Assembly: GCA_900450455.1 (NCBI GenBank)
Contig: UGGN01000002.1
Span: 62,001 to 126,000 of the forward strand
Length of the DNA stretch: 64,000 bases
Reading direction: 5' to 3'
Origin: [Eubacterium] infirmum
GTDB taxonomy: Bacteria > Bacillota > Clostridia > Peptostreptococcales > Anaerovoracaceae
Made by a program: the position numbers and the translations under genes. A model generated the notes under the pieces. It did no database searches, had not been told where the DNA came from, and saw only the letters and a program-made list of their open reading frames with translations. Below are positions 34,201 through 42,552 of this stretch, one piece after another (the stretch's first letter is position 1; every line of letters starts with the position of its first letter).

Positions 34201-34508
34201 AGTATCGACCTCCTTTGGTTATCAATATAATATCATAATTTTATCTTAATTACGATAGGGAAGGGTGGTACTTATCTCTACGAATCAATTCTTTGGGGAA
34301 CGGGCGTGGGGTCTCACGCACAAAAATGGCGAAATCAACGAAGTTGATACGAGTTTTGTCTACAGTCTGAAAGACAGATGTTACAAAAGCATGACTGCCG
34401 AATGGGGATTTGAGGGATATTCGAAAATACTTAAATAGGGATTTAAGGCATATTACACTTTACATAAACGGGGATTTGGTGTAAAATCATTATAGTGAGG
34501 TGATGTAT
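34201..34508 (+). other. Intergenic region upstream of the first DUF4143 gene
   Basis: It holds a short open frame at about 34273-34437 (FGERAWGLTHKNGEINEVDT, ending at a TAG) that I do not recognise, probably a gene remnant. Near the ATPase start there are two similar segments, ACTTAAATAGGGATTT (34429) and ACTTTACATAAACGGGGATT (34458), which resemble the operator-like repeats of the other DUF4143 genes. Confidence 0.4.
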
Positions 34509-35849
34509 ATGGGGACAACAGTCTTTAAAAGAAAAATATATAATAAAATTCTTGAATGGAAAAACAATCGCAGCGATAAGTATGCACTTTTGGTAAGAGG
34601 AGCTAGACGTGTCGGAAAATCAACGATTGTCGAGGAGTTCGCAAGTAAAGAATTCAGATCATATATATTGCTTGATTTTGCTCGTACCAGTAAAGATATC
34701 AATAACTTATTCGAGGATCTGTATAGTCTGGATTTTTTCTTTCTCCAACTGCAACAGCTGACTGGTGTTAGACTGTATGAGCAGGAATCAGTAATCATAT
34801 TTGATGAGGTACAGCTTCTGCCTAAGGCAAGGCAGGCTATTAAGTATCTTGTTGAGGACGGAAGATACAAATATATAGAGACGGGCTCACTTTTGTCTAT
34901 AAGGAAAAATACGAAGGATATTCTCATACCAAGCGAGGAACATAAAATAGATATGTACCCCATGGATTTTGAAGAATTTCTGTGGGCAATCGGAGATGAA
35001 GTAACTGCAGATACAATTCGAATTCTGATGGAAAATAAAAGGTCGGCAGGTAATGCGATGCATAGGAGTCTGATGCGTATTTTTAGGCTGTATATGCTTA
35101 TTGGCGGTATGCCCCAGGCAGTTGAAACATATTTGGCAGATAATAATCTGCAGGCAGTTGATGAAGCTAAAAGAGAAATTGTAGATTTATACGAGGAAGA
35201 TTTCACAAAAATAGATGGGACAGGCCTTGCGGGAGATGTCTACGATGCGATTCCAGCTAGCCTTAGCGGTAATGCATCAAGATATGTTTTGGCAAATGCT
35301 AGAGCTGGCATCAAATCAGAACAAATGAAGGAGCTTGTTCCTGATATGTTGAGTTCCTATACAGTGCTTATTGCATATCATGCTAATAATCCCAGTGTAG
35401 GAATGTCGCTTGAGAAGGATGCGGGGCGCTATAAGCTTTTTACATCTGATGTAGGATTGTTTGTGACTCTTGCTTTCAGAGATAAGAAGTACACTGAAAA
35501 TGTAATCTATAACAAACTGCTTTCTGATAAACTAGAGGCAAACCTGGGGTATGTATACGAGAATGCAGTCGCTCAGATGCTTACTGCTAAAGGAAATAAA
35601 CTTTTTTATTATACAATGGGGAGTGAAACTTCAAATCATTTGCATGAAATCGACTTTCTAATATCAACAGGCGATAAAATATGTCCGGTGGAAGTTAAAT
35701 CAGGAAACTATAGAAATCATAAATCGCTGGACGATTTTTGTAGAAAATTCAGTAGTCGCATAAGAGATAAATACGTTGTTCATACGAAGGATTATAAGTG
35801 GGAAAATGGCATTACTTACATCCCTGTGTATATGGTGCCGTTTTTATAG
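34509..35849 (+). CDS. AAA_14/DUF4143 ATPase, first intact copy
   Basis: About 446 residues: Walker A RGARRVGKST (about 30-39), Walker B SVIIFDEVQLLPKAR, sensor-type ETGSLLSIRKNT, then the DUF4143 nuclease-like C-terminus with EIDFLISTGDKICPVEVKSGNYRNHKSL, a PD-(D/E)XK-like D...E-x-K pattern. Such proteins are common in anaerobes, often in many copies, and may be mobile; their function is not known. ATG at 34509 chosen because AGGTG lies seven bases upstream; ATG 34503 is possible. Appears complete. Confidence 0.85.
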   Translation: MGTTVFKRKIYNKILEWKNNRSDKYALLVRGARRVGKSTIVEEFASKEFRSYILLDFARTSKDINNLFEDLYSLDFFFLQLQQLTGVRLYEQESVIIFDEVQLLPKARQAIKYLVEDGRYKYIETGSLLSIRKNTKDILIPSEEHKIDMYPMDFEEFLWAIGDEVTADTIRILMENKRSAGNAMHRSLMRIFRLYMLIGGMPQAVETYLADNNLQAVDEAKREIVDLYEEDFTKIDGTGLAGDVYDAIPASLSGNASRYVLANARAGIKSEQMKELVPDMLSSYTVLIAYHANNPSVGMSLEKDAGRYKLFTSDVGLFVTLAFRDKKYTENVIYNKLLSDKLEANLGYVYENAVAQMLTAKGNKLFYYTMGSETSNHLHEIDFLISTGDKICPVEVKSGNYRNHKSLDDFCRKFSSRIRDKYVVHTKDYKWENGITYIPVYMVPFL

Positions 35850-36281
35850 AATCGGAAGATGTACAGATAAAAGAAAATCCCTTAAGCACGTGTACAGGTC
35901 CCAGTTTGCTGAACTGATACATTTTAACGATAGTTATGGGGTATCGTTAAAATGTTCATAGATATGTTCCCACATACAAACATGTCAATAAGACATACTT
36001 AGTGTTCGCTCGCTCCATACCACTGCTTGTACGAGGCAAGGCTCACCCAATAAAACGATCGAAGCGAAGTTTGATTGGTAGTAGGTGGCTGTAGAATGCG
36101 TGGTTATGAGTTGGGGATGTGAGAGACAATAGTGTGGTTGATTTTATAGAGGATAGAAAAGCACTTCTAAAAAACAGTTAAATGCAATTCTGCTTTAAGA
36201 TAAAGCAAGACTGTAAATTAATAATTTTGAGTGAGAAAGCATAATTTTATACTCATTTTGAATTAGGAGAACAAAACTAAA
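35850..36281 (+). other. Intergenic region with a 13-bp-arm palindrome
   Basis: No coding sequence is supported here. It contains the perfect inverted repeat with arms ATTTTAACGATA at 35920-35954, part of a repeat shared with 39861-39930. The remainder (36000-36240) shows only short remnants, including ACGATCGAAGCGAAG. A ribosome site TAGGAG precedes the next gene. Confidence 0.4.
35901..35975 (+). repeat. Palindromic repeat (TTTAACGATA), copy 1
   Basis: Arms CATTTTAACGATA (35920-35932) and TATCGTTAAAATG (35942-35954) are exact complements. Sequence likeness to the second copy extends upstream (CCAGTTTG) and downstream (GATATGTT). The second copy lies before an ORF6N gene, so this one may be the leftover operator of a lost gene. 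Confidence 0.6.
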
Positions 36282-37040
36282 ATGGCAAAAGTAAGGGTTA
36301 ATTTCAAAGCTGGCTGGATTGATGATAAGGATAAATTTGATTTAAGTGATGATTTTATTAAAATCATGAAATTCTTCGTGTGGACGACTCCTTGTAATGG
36401 AACAAGTTCTTCTGAAAAGAAAATGTCTACTCGTGGTTGGAATTCAAATGTATGGAAAGATGGAAAATTGAAAGATTATCTAGTTACATCCGCAGATTTA
36501 CAACAAAATATGTATTATGCAATTGCAAGAAAACTAGATGATATGAGTAGATTAGAAAGCAAGATTCAAATAAATAGTAATCCAAAATGTCGAGAACACA
36601 ATAGAGTGATTATGTATAATAATAGAAAAGAAAATGATATTATGCAATTGTTCTATTACATAAGATGCGCACTAGCTCATGGACGCTTTCATATATATAA
36701 TGATGAAAATGACATTACATATGTAATGGAGGCAATTGGAAAGTATAGGTCAGATTATATATTAAAAGCAAGGATAATTTTGAAGGAGAAAACACTTGTA
36801 GATTGGGTGGATACAATTATAAGTGGGCCTAACGATTTTACGAGAAGAATACAAGAATTAAAGGGAACTAACTCTGATTTAATAAAGCAATTTATTATCA
36901 ATAAACCTGGCTTAAGCAGAGACAAGATATGTAAAAGCTTAAATATTCGCATTACCGAAGCTAGAAGGATTTTCAATCAATTAAGAGATGATGGGATAAT
37001 TATGTATGATTCCAAAGCTCGTTCATGGTATGTGGTTTAG
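36282..37040 (+). CDS. HEPN-like protein with C-terminal winged helix
   Basis: 252 residues of a family I do not know by name. The middle is helical and contains IRCALAHGRFHIY, a perfect R-x4-H pattern (Arg129, His134), the catalytic motif of HEPN ribonucleases, preceded by NDIMQLFYYIRC. The C-terminal 60 residues (QFIINKPGLSRDKICKSLNIRITEARRIFNQLRDDGII) form a winged helix. The N-terminal part has WTTPCNGTSSSEKKMSTRGW. Such a layout suggests an RNA-cutting toxin or defence protein with a built-in DNA-binding domain. Start behind TTAGGAG. Function is inference. Confidence 0.55.
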   Translation: MAKVRVNFKAGWIDDKDKFDLSDDFIKIMKFFVWTTPCNGTSSSEKKMSTRGWNSNVWKDGKLKDYLVTSADLQQNMYYAIARKLDDMSRLESKIQINSNPKCREHNRVIMYNNRKENDIMQLFYYIRCALAHGRFHIYNDENDITYVMEAIGKYRSDYILKARIILKEKTLVDWVDTIISGPNDFTRRIQELKGTNSDLIKQFIINKPGLSRDKICKSLNIRITEARRIFNQLRDDGIIMYDSKARSWYVV

Positions 37041-37124
37041 CAACTTTGGTTGATATGTTCTTATGGATAGGTAGAGATGTAAATGATCTAGTGGCACTGT
37101 GTTGAAGGCACTGTGGTGGAATAA

Positions 37125-37304
37125 ATGTCTATTACAAAAAGAAGAGGATACATTTCTTATTCAAATAAATGGGGAGAAGGCTATGTTTTATTGGCACTAC
37201 AGTATGGACCGTAAGTTGAAGTTTTGCAACCGGAAGGTTCAAGAACTCGACTGAAATAAGCCATTCTTGAAATGAACAATAAGTATATAAATGATTACGG
37301 ATAA
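37125..37304 (+). pseudogene. WYL-domain regulator, C-terminal remnant
   Basis: The frame reads WGEGYVLLALQYGP, stop, VEVLQPEGSRTRLK, stop, AILEMNNKY. It matches the end of WYL-type regulators, where a YGP-x-VEVLEPE motif and a helical tail are conserved, but two in-frame stops and the missing upstream part show a dead gene. The family call rests on this one motif. Confidence 0.4.
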
Positions 37305-37352
37305 TTTTATTTCCAGCAAGTCAAGTTTGAAAATAGAAAAGGAAGATTCAAG

Positions 37353-38195
37353 GTGAAGATAATATTGAGCAGGAAGGGATTTGATAGTGCTAATGGCGGT
37401 ATAGTAAGCCCAATATTTGAAGATGGGACAATGCTGTCATTTCCAATCCCGAGTAAGGATCATGATAAGGATAAAATTGCATATCATGAATTGACCTGTA
37501 ATGGAGTTCCGTTAAATAAAATACTTGCAGATCTTGGCTATAGAGGTGATGAATACTGTCACCTTGATCCAGACCTGGATATTACAAGAAGAGTAGTGCC
37601 GATTGAAGGGTGGAAACCAGCATTTGGGCAAATAAACCAGTCTGCATCATATCTGATAAATAATAATATAGCAGAAGGCGACTTGTTTTTGTTTTTTGGT
37701 AACTTTAGGCATGTTGTCAAGAGCGATGGAAAATATAAGTTTGCACGCAGAATTAATAATTCAGAAGATCCATACTACGGTAGAGAAATGCAGGCTATAT
37801 GGGGATATTTTCAGGTGGGAGAAATTATTTTGGACCCTCAAGAGCAAAAGAAATTTTTCTGGCACCCACATGCTTGTGAGAAACGGATATTCGAAGAAAA
37901 AAACAATTTGATATTTACAGCGTCAGAGCAACTGTCATTTGCACCGGATATGCCCGGATGTGGGATTTTTTCTTACAATAAAAAAAGAGTACTTTCAATG
38001 CCTGGAAAAACCAAGGCGACCTGGAAGAAGCAAAAGGCATATGATGTAGACAATATAAACAAGATAAATAATAGAGAGAGTAAACGCAAGAATTCAGCCA
38101 AAGACTCAGAAGGAATTTATTACGCCGGAATATGGCAGGAATTGGTTCTGAAGGAAAATTTAGAGTCGGGAAATTGGGCTAAGAGCATGTTCTGA
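37353..38195 (+). CDS. Nmad3-domain protein (predicted nucleotide-modification associated)
   Basis: 280 residues, GTG start behind TTCAAGGTGAAG. It opens MKIILSRKGFDSANGG, ... SPIFEDGTMLSFPIPS, with CHLDPDLDITRR, AFGQINQSASYLINN and GDLFLFFGNF, the hallmarks of the Nmad3 family. This domain was predicted by comparative genomics in phage and bacterial DNA-modification systems, but its chemistry is unproven. No methyltransferase or glycosyltransferase is next to it. It follows the HEPN-like gene and a regulator remnant, in the same direction. The C-terminal 40 residues are lysine-rich (NRESKRKNSAKD). Confidence 0.7.
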   Translation: MKIILSRKGFDSANGGIVSPIFEDGTMLSFPIPSKDHDKDKIAYHELTCNGVPLNKILADLGYRGDEYCHLDPDLDITRRVVPIEGWKPAFGQINQSASYLINNNIAEGDLFLFFGNFRHVVKSDGKYKFARRINNSEDPYYGREMQAIWGYFQVGEIILDPQEQKKFFWHPHACEKRIFEEKNNLIFTASEQLSFAPDMPGCGIFSYNKKRVLSMPGKTKATWKKQKAYDVDNINKINNRESKRKNSAKDSEGIYYAGIWQELVLKENLESGNWAKSMF

Positions 38196-38249
38196 TGTGA
38201 AGAATAATGTATATGAATCCTCGTGTACTGATTTTAAAGGTATAGATTG

Positions 38250-38675
38250 TGTTTTTTAATGAAGAAGAATTAAAAGTAGGTGAGGATTTGGCTTGAAAGA
38301 TGCTTGATGGATTGAACCATGCATATATGCCAAACTTAAATGATTGTCCATATTTCTATTACAAAGGACAGATCGATTTTGATCCATGGATGAATGAAAA
38401 GTCGTAGGGATTACTTTGGCCAGATCACGAGAGCAAAGAAGCATCTATTAATCCGGTTGAATATTTTGGACATGATACAACAGAGAATTATATAGTTAAT
38501 TTATTTATGCTTAGACCAGAATGGGCCTTGAAATTACAGAGAAAATCAAGAAAATTTTGAGCTACTTTATCCAGATGGTATAAAGTTCGACTACAAAAAG
38601 GTCTTAAATAGAATTAATGGAGAGAAAGTTAGACTGATAGGTTGGGGAAGTTGGTTTGAGAAAATGGACTGAAGA
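38250..38675 (+). pseudogene. Broken gene of unknown family
   Basis: Parts of one reading can be followed across two stops and one frameshift: ELKVGEDLA-stop-KMLDGLNHAYMPNLNDCPYF then YKGQIDFDPWMNEKS-stop, then SINPVEYFGHDTTENYIVNL, and in another frame ENFELLYPDGIKFDYKKVLN then RINGEKVRLIGWGSWF. The coding-like pattern of the pieces suggests a protein of about 140 residues, but I do not recognise it. It is followed by the PLD-like gene. Confidence 0.5.
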
Positions 38676-38686
38676 GGAATTATTTA

Positions 38687-39202
38687 ATGAGTTCCCTTCA
38701 ACCTGATGATTATGCTTTACAGCAAGTTGAAATACGTCTACAGGTAATTGGTACACCAGATGAAGTAACAGAGTATAATGTAGTTTTTGATGCAATTCAA
38801 GATGAAGTGATTCAGGGAATTAGAGATGCAAAATTTATAATTTGGGCAGCAGTTGCATGGTTTTCCAATGAAGCTATATATCATGAGTTATTAGAGAAAA
38901 AGAAGCAAGGATTAAATATAAGAATAATAGTTTCACAGGAAGACTCAAATACAAATATGATTTCAAAACTGAAAGAAAATAAGTTCGATGTTGTGGTAAT
39001 TCCGAGATGGGGAAATAGAGGATATAACCGTATGCATGACAAGTTTTGTATCATAGATATGGAATATGTAATGCACGGATCATATAATTGGACACCAACA
39101 GCTAATTATAATGAAGAAACCTTAGCCACTGCACTTGATCATGAACTTGTCGTAAAGTTTGCTAAAGAGTTTATGGAATTATATAATGGGATTTGTTTTT
39201 AA
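38687..39202 (+). CDS. Phospholipase D-like (single HKD) protein
   Basis: 171 residues. The C-terminal half holds one HxK motif in RMHDKFCIIDMEYVMHGSYNWT, the PLD signature, preceded by GIRDAKFIIWAAVAWFSNEAIYHELLEKKKQGLNIRIIVS. Single-HKD proteins act as dimers, as nucleases (Nuc-like) or lipases. The start at ATG 38687 lacks a strong ribosome site and an open frame continues upstream for only a few codons. The preceding pseudogene may be linked. It could belong to a defence or repair system; this is inference. Confidence 0.75.
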   Translation: MSSLQPDDYALQQVEIRLQVIGTPDEVTEYNVVFDAIQDEVIQGIRDAKFIIWAAVAWFSNEAIYHELLEKKKQGLNIRIIVSQEDSNTNMISKLKENKFDVVVIPRWGNRGYNRMHDKFCIIDMEYVMHGSYNWTPTANYNEETLATALDHELVVKFAKEFMELYNGICF

Positions 39203-39234
39203 GCAAAGAAAAATTAGAAGTTTGAGGTAAGTAG

Positions 39235-39852
39235 TTGAAAGAAAATCGACCGGATTTTAGCAATATAAAATCATTTGAGGAATTTAACAGATACTATTGG
39301 TATCGAGAAGAGCTTTCGCAAATTTGTAAGTCTCTTGGATTAGAATACAGAAGTACAAAACAGGAGCTGAATTATATTATAGAACAATATTTCAAGGGAA
39401 ATAGAATAGAAAAGTTTGTAAGGGAAGTAAACAAAAAACAAGCCGAAGCGATAACATTAAATATGCCATTGCTTGAATGTGGCTTTTCCTTTAACCAAAA
39501 ATTTCGAGAGTATTTTTCGGTTGCAACAGGTGTTGAACCATTCAAATTTAATGCTGACATGGCTACAGCTTGGCGAAAAGTGAAAGCTGAGAATGACTTA
39601 AACTTTACAATTCAAGATATGCTGAAAGTATACTATGGCGAGTCAGACTATGCTAAGTATGATCACTCAGTTTGTCAATGGAATCAATTCCTAAAGGATT
39701 TTTGCTCAGACGAATTTAGCGACTTTTATTCTAATAAGTTAAAAGTTGCTGCTATTCTATGGAAAGAAGTCAGAGATTCAACAAATGAAAAAATCTATTC
39801 AAGACAACTTCTGGATGAGTATAGATACAAAATAGAGGAGTGTCAAAAATAA
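39235..39852 (+). CDS. SAP/DUF6434-like domain protein, copy 2
   Basis: 205 residues, TTG start behind GAGGTAAG. It has the same plan as the protein at 13672-14286: FNRYYWYREELSQICKSLGLEYRSTKQELNYIIEQYFKG, the SAP-type motif, then CGFSFNQKFREYFSVATGVEPFKFNADMATAWRKVKAEN and YDHSVCQWNQFLKDFC. By eye most residues are identical to copy 1. It lies 32 bases after the PLD-like gene on the same strand. Unknown function; a nucleic-acid-binding role is likely from the SAP motif. Confidence 0.65.
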   Translation: MKENRPDFSNIKSFEEFNRYYWYREELSQICKSLGLEYRSTKQELNYIIEQYFKGNRIEKFVREVNKKQAEAITLNMPLLECGFSFNQKFREYFSVATGVEPFKFNADMATAWRKVKAENDLNFTIQDMLKVYYGESDYAKYDHSVCQWNQFLKDFCSDEFSDFYSNKLKVAAILWKEVRDSTNEKIYSRQLLDEYRYKIEECQK

Positions 39853-39860
39853 AAAAAATC

Positions 39861-39930
39861 CAGTTTGTCGAGGTAATTCCTTTTAACGATAACCTTATTT
39901 TATCGTTAAAAAGTATGTGGATATGTTTAC
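39861..39930 (+). repeat. Palindromic repeat (TTTAACGATA), copy 2
   Basis: Arms TTTTAACGATA (39881-39891) and TATCGTTAAAA (39901-39911), with further likeness to copy 1 at CCAGTTTG and GATATGTTTAC. It lies 35 bases before the broken ORF6N gene, the place of an operator. Confidence 0.6.
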
Positions 39931-39945
39931 ACAGAGGTTCATTTC

Positions 39946-40235
39946 ATGGCAGAAGAAAACATAGAAATTGTAGTGATAGATGAAACTACAATGAAAAGTA
40001 AGATTTACTATATACGAAATCAAAAGGTTATGCTTGATTTTGAACTTGCTGAAATATATGGATATGAAACAAAAACATTTAGGAAAAACATTTAATCAGC
40101 AAGTAAAGAATAACATGGAAAAATTTTATGAAGATTTTAGATTTCAACTTACAAAAGATGAATGGGAATTTTTGAGGTCAAAAATTTTGATCTCAAAATC
40201 AGATGAAGGTTCAGGTGAAGGAATTTCTGCGGGAA
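39946..40235 (+). pseudogene. ORF6N-domain DNA-binding protein, frameshifted
   Basis: The first frame reads IYYIRNQKVMLDFELAEIYG then YETKTFRKNI-stop, the start of ORF6N (KilA-N related) proteins; near 40090 the reading moves to the +1 frame and continues FNQQVKNNMEKFYEDFRFQL then TKDEWEFLRSKILIS, the conserved second half. The frameshift and missing C-terminal domain show a dead gene. These proteins are typical of phages and mobile elements. Confidence 0.75.
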
Positions 40236-40299
40236 TTGTTGGAGGCAATGTACGAAGAGCTTCCTGTTCCGAAAAAGAGGAAGTAAGGAGTAGTCATTT

Positions 40300-41124
40300 A
40301 TGCAAAATAGAAAATACATTTGGTCTGTCATAATGCTTGCGATATTTGAGACTGTAGCAGTGACACTGTGGCTGACAAAGGACAACCTGTTTTACATGTT
40401 CAACTTCAGTTATATCGGCATCTCGATTTCACTGGGCATTTTCCTGTTCACCAGGAAATATAAATATGCAAGGCGGATTGTACAGTTACTGGTCGGCCTG
40501 TATATGCTCATTTATCTGGGACTTATCTGTAATGAGAATATGCAAATAGAAGGTTTCTGGTATTATCTATTTACCGGAGTATTCGAGGCGGCAACGATTC
40601 ATTACGCTATTGCAAAGATATTCGGACCACTGATATTTGGACGGGGCTGGTGCGGATATGCCTGCTGGACAGCGATGGTATTGGATTTTCCGCCGTACAA
40701 GGTTCCGGCCCGGCCGAGAAAAAAGATCGGGTGGATTAGGTACATTATTTTTGCGGCATCATTGATATTTGTGGCGACACTTTTTCTGGCGAAGGTCGGA
40801 AATATTGAACATATTATTTTCTGGGCATTTATTATTGGAAATGTCGCATACTATGGTGTTGGTATTGCCCTGGCTATCGCATTTAAGGACAATAGGGCAT
40901 TTTGTAAGTATCTCTGCCCGATAACCGTATTCCTGAAGCCGATGAGTTATTTTTCATTGTTTCGGGTAAAGTGTGATAAAGAAAAGTGCATATCCTGTGG
41001 AAAATGCAAGAAGGTGTGCCCTATGGATGTGGATATGACGGATAATTCCAGAAAACGAAAAAATGGAACGGAGTGTATTTTATGCATGGAGTGTGTAAAA
41101 GCATGTCCGAAGAAAGCATTGTAG
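40300..41124 (+). CDS. NapH/CcoG-like membrane protein with two 4Fe-4S clusters
   Basis: 274 residues: five to six membrane helices (from IWSVIMLAIFETVAVTLWL), the NapH-type loop FGRGWCGYACWTAMVLDFPPYKVPA, FCKYLCPITVF and a C-terminal ferredoxin domain with two Cys groups, CDKEKCISCGKCKKVCPMDVD and CILCMECVKACP. Such proteins pass electrons across or near the membrane to a periplasmic reductase or flavoprotein. No partner reductase is near. Start behind AAGTAAGGAGTAG. Probably chromosome-derived, cut off from its operon. Confidence 0.85.
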   Translation: MQNRKYIWSVIMLAIFETVAVTLWLTKDNLFYMFNFSYIGISISLGIFLFTRKYKYARRIVQLLVGLYMLIYLGLICNENMQIEGFWYYLFTGVFEAATIHYAIAKIFGPLIFGRGWCGYACWTAMVLDFPPYKVPARPRKKIGWIRYIIFAASLIFVATLFLAKVGNIEHIIFWAFIIGNVAYYGVGIALAIAFKDNRAFCKYLCPITVFLKPMSYFSLFRVKCDKEKCISCGKCKKVCPMDVDMTDNSRKRKNGTECILCMECVKACPKKAL

Positions 41125-41256
41125 GCAGATGTAGGCCTCATGCAAAGCCTGCCCAAGAGAACGAGAGAGACGAGATTCGATTTGAAGCAGGCAACTGAGA
41201 TTGAAAAGCAAGGATTATTTAATGTACTTGAAGAATATATGCAAGGGGAGAACAAG

Positions 41257-41373
41257 ATGAGGCTATGGCATGAACAAATTATTCATCTATTGCCTAAAAA
41301 TCAGCTTCTAGTTCAACACAGAGAATGTTGTACACTTAGGGGAAATGGATGGAAAAAGATTCTCAAAATGTGA
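41257..41373 (+). pseudogene. Pyrimidine dimer DNA glycosylase-like fragment
   Basis: From the ATG at 41257 behind GGGGAG the frame opens MRLWHEQIIHLLPKNQLLVQ then HRECCTLRGNGWKK, the conserved N-terminus of the pyrimidine-dimer DNA glycosylase/endonuclease V-like family, then stops. Only about 37 residues remain. The upstream 39 codons in frame (MQSLPKRTRETRFDL...) are unrelated. Confidence 0.6.
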
Positions 41374-41476
41374 GATTATACAATAGATAACATATGCGGA
41401 GTGCGTAATGCTACTTTCGCGAGCTGTGATATGATGTTTTGATTTGCTATATTAGAACTTGAGAGAGGAAATACTT

Positions 41477-42316
41477 ATGACGAAAGAAGAACGAGCAAAA
41501 AAATGGTTTTCTAATATACCCGATGCTGAATCAATCCATTTGGAAATGAAAATGGAAATATGTAGTAAAATAGCAAAGAAAATGATGATAATCATCTCCG
41601 GAGTATTCGTTTTAGAGCTTGTTTTTCTATTGATGTTAGGAGGAGGTGACATTCTTACAAAGACGGCGGACTTTATGAATAATATTTCTGAAGGTAGTCA
41701 CACAAGAAATCATTATCTAGGAGTTGCTCTTGTTGGTTCATTTGTATGCCTACCTGCTATAATAATACCTGTAATTGTTGCATCTATATACAAGAACAAG
41801 AGTCTTAAATCCGAGGCGTCAAAGCTTGTGATAAGCATGAAAAATAGCGATATAAAAGAGTTACATTTGACACCTATCAGCGAAAAAAGTACGGAAGATA
41901 TGCTCCATTTCGATAATCTAAATTTCAAACTGGCGATTATTCAAGTTTTGATGTATGACCTTAAGCTGCTGAATCCGGAATTTGATATTTATGATTTTGC
42001 CGACCGTTACAAAGAAGAGATTGATACAGACAGTGACACCGTCATTGAACCTGTAATGAAATTCTTCAAAAATTTGCAAGTTCCAAAGAGGCTTGCACCT
42101 TATGTAGAAATAATCTATATGGACGGCGGTAATGATGTGTATATGAATATTATTCCGCAATGGGATGGTGAAGATGGAAGTTTTGATCTAAATGAAATAA
42201 CCTTGACAGAGCTACAGCAATTTCCAAATCTTAAGGAAGCAACCATTATGAGTAGCAATTTTGATAAGGTGAAGGATGTTTTTGAGGTCGCAAACATCAA
42301 AGCGGAATTACTTTAA
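41477..42316 (+). CDS. Membrane-anchored DUF6892-like protein
   Basis: 279 residues. Two hydrophobic segments (IIISGVFVLELVFLLML and LGVALVGSFVCLPAIIIPVIVASI) are followed by a soluble C-terminal 160 residues: LNFKLAIIQVLMYDLKLLNPEFDIYDFAD, then YVEIIYMDGGNDVYMNIIPQWDGEDGSFDLN and LQQFPNLKEATIMS, which match DUF6892. This domain is often seen among immunity-like and cell-surface genes. ATG at 41477 chosen; a TTG at 41459 is in frame. No partner toxin is visible. Function unknown. Confidence 0.55.
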   Translation: MTKEERAKKWFSNIPDAESIHLEMKMEICSKIAKKMMIIISGVFVLELVFLLMLGGGDILTKTADFMNNISEGSHTRNHYLGVALVGSFVCLPAIIIPVIVASIYKNKSLKSEASKLVISMKNSDIKELHLTPISEKSTEDMLHFDNLNFKLAIIQVLMYDLKLLNPEFDIYDFADRYKEEIDTDSDTVIEPVMKFFKNLQVPKRLAPYVEIIYMDGGNDVYMNIIPQWDGEDGSFDLNEITLTELQQFPNLKEATIMSSNFDKVKDVFEVANIKAELL

Positions 42317-42429
42317 CAAAAGCGGATGTGTTAAATGGTGTCGCCTAATATATGGAATATATTAAGAAAGTAATGTCTCGTTCATAAGCTTTTGTATCAA
42401 AATACATATATATATAATAGTGAACGACT

Positions 42430-42512
42430 AAATACTTTAACAAAAATTGGATAAACACTTGAATAAAAATTAGACAAATACTTTAATAAAAATTAGACAA
42501 ATACTTTAATAA
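42430..42512 (+). repeat. Tandem 23-bp direct repeats before the second DUF4143 gene
   Basis: Units start at 42430, 42453, 42476 and 42499 (the last 14 bases only). The unit is AAATACTTTAATAAAAATTA plus GAC, with changes in the first two copies. The array ends 40 bases before the ATPase start. This is the place and form of an operator with three to four binding sites. Confidence 0.8.
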
Positions 42513-42552
42513 GCGGTAAAATATATACAAATAATGGGTATGGGAGGAATTT

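Noticed and set aside
41140..41256. Codons in frame upstream of the glycosylase fragment
   Set aside because: They do not resemble the family, and the ATG at 41257 has its own ribosome site.
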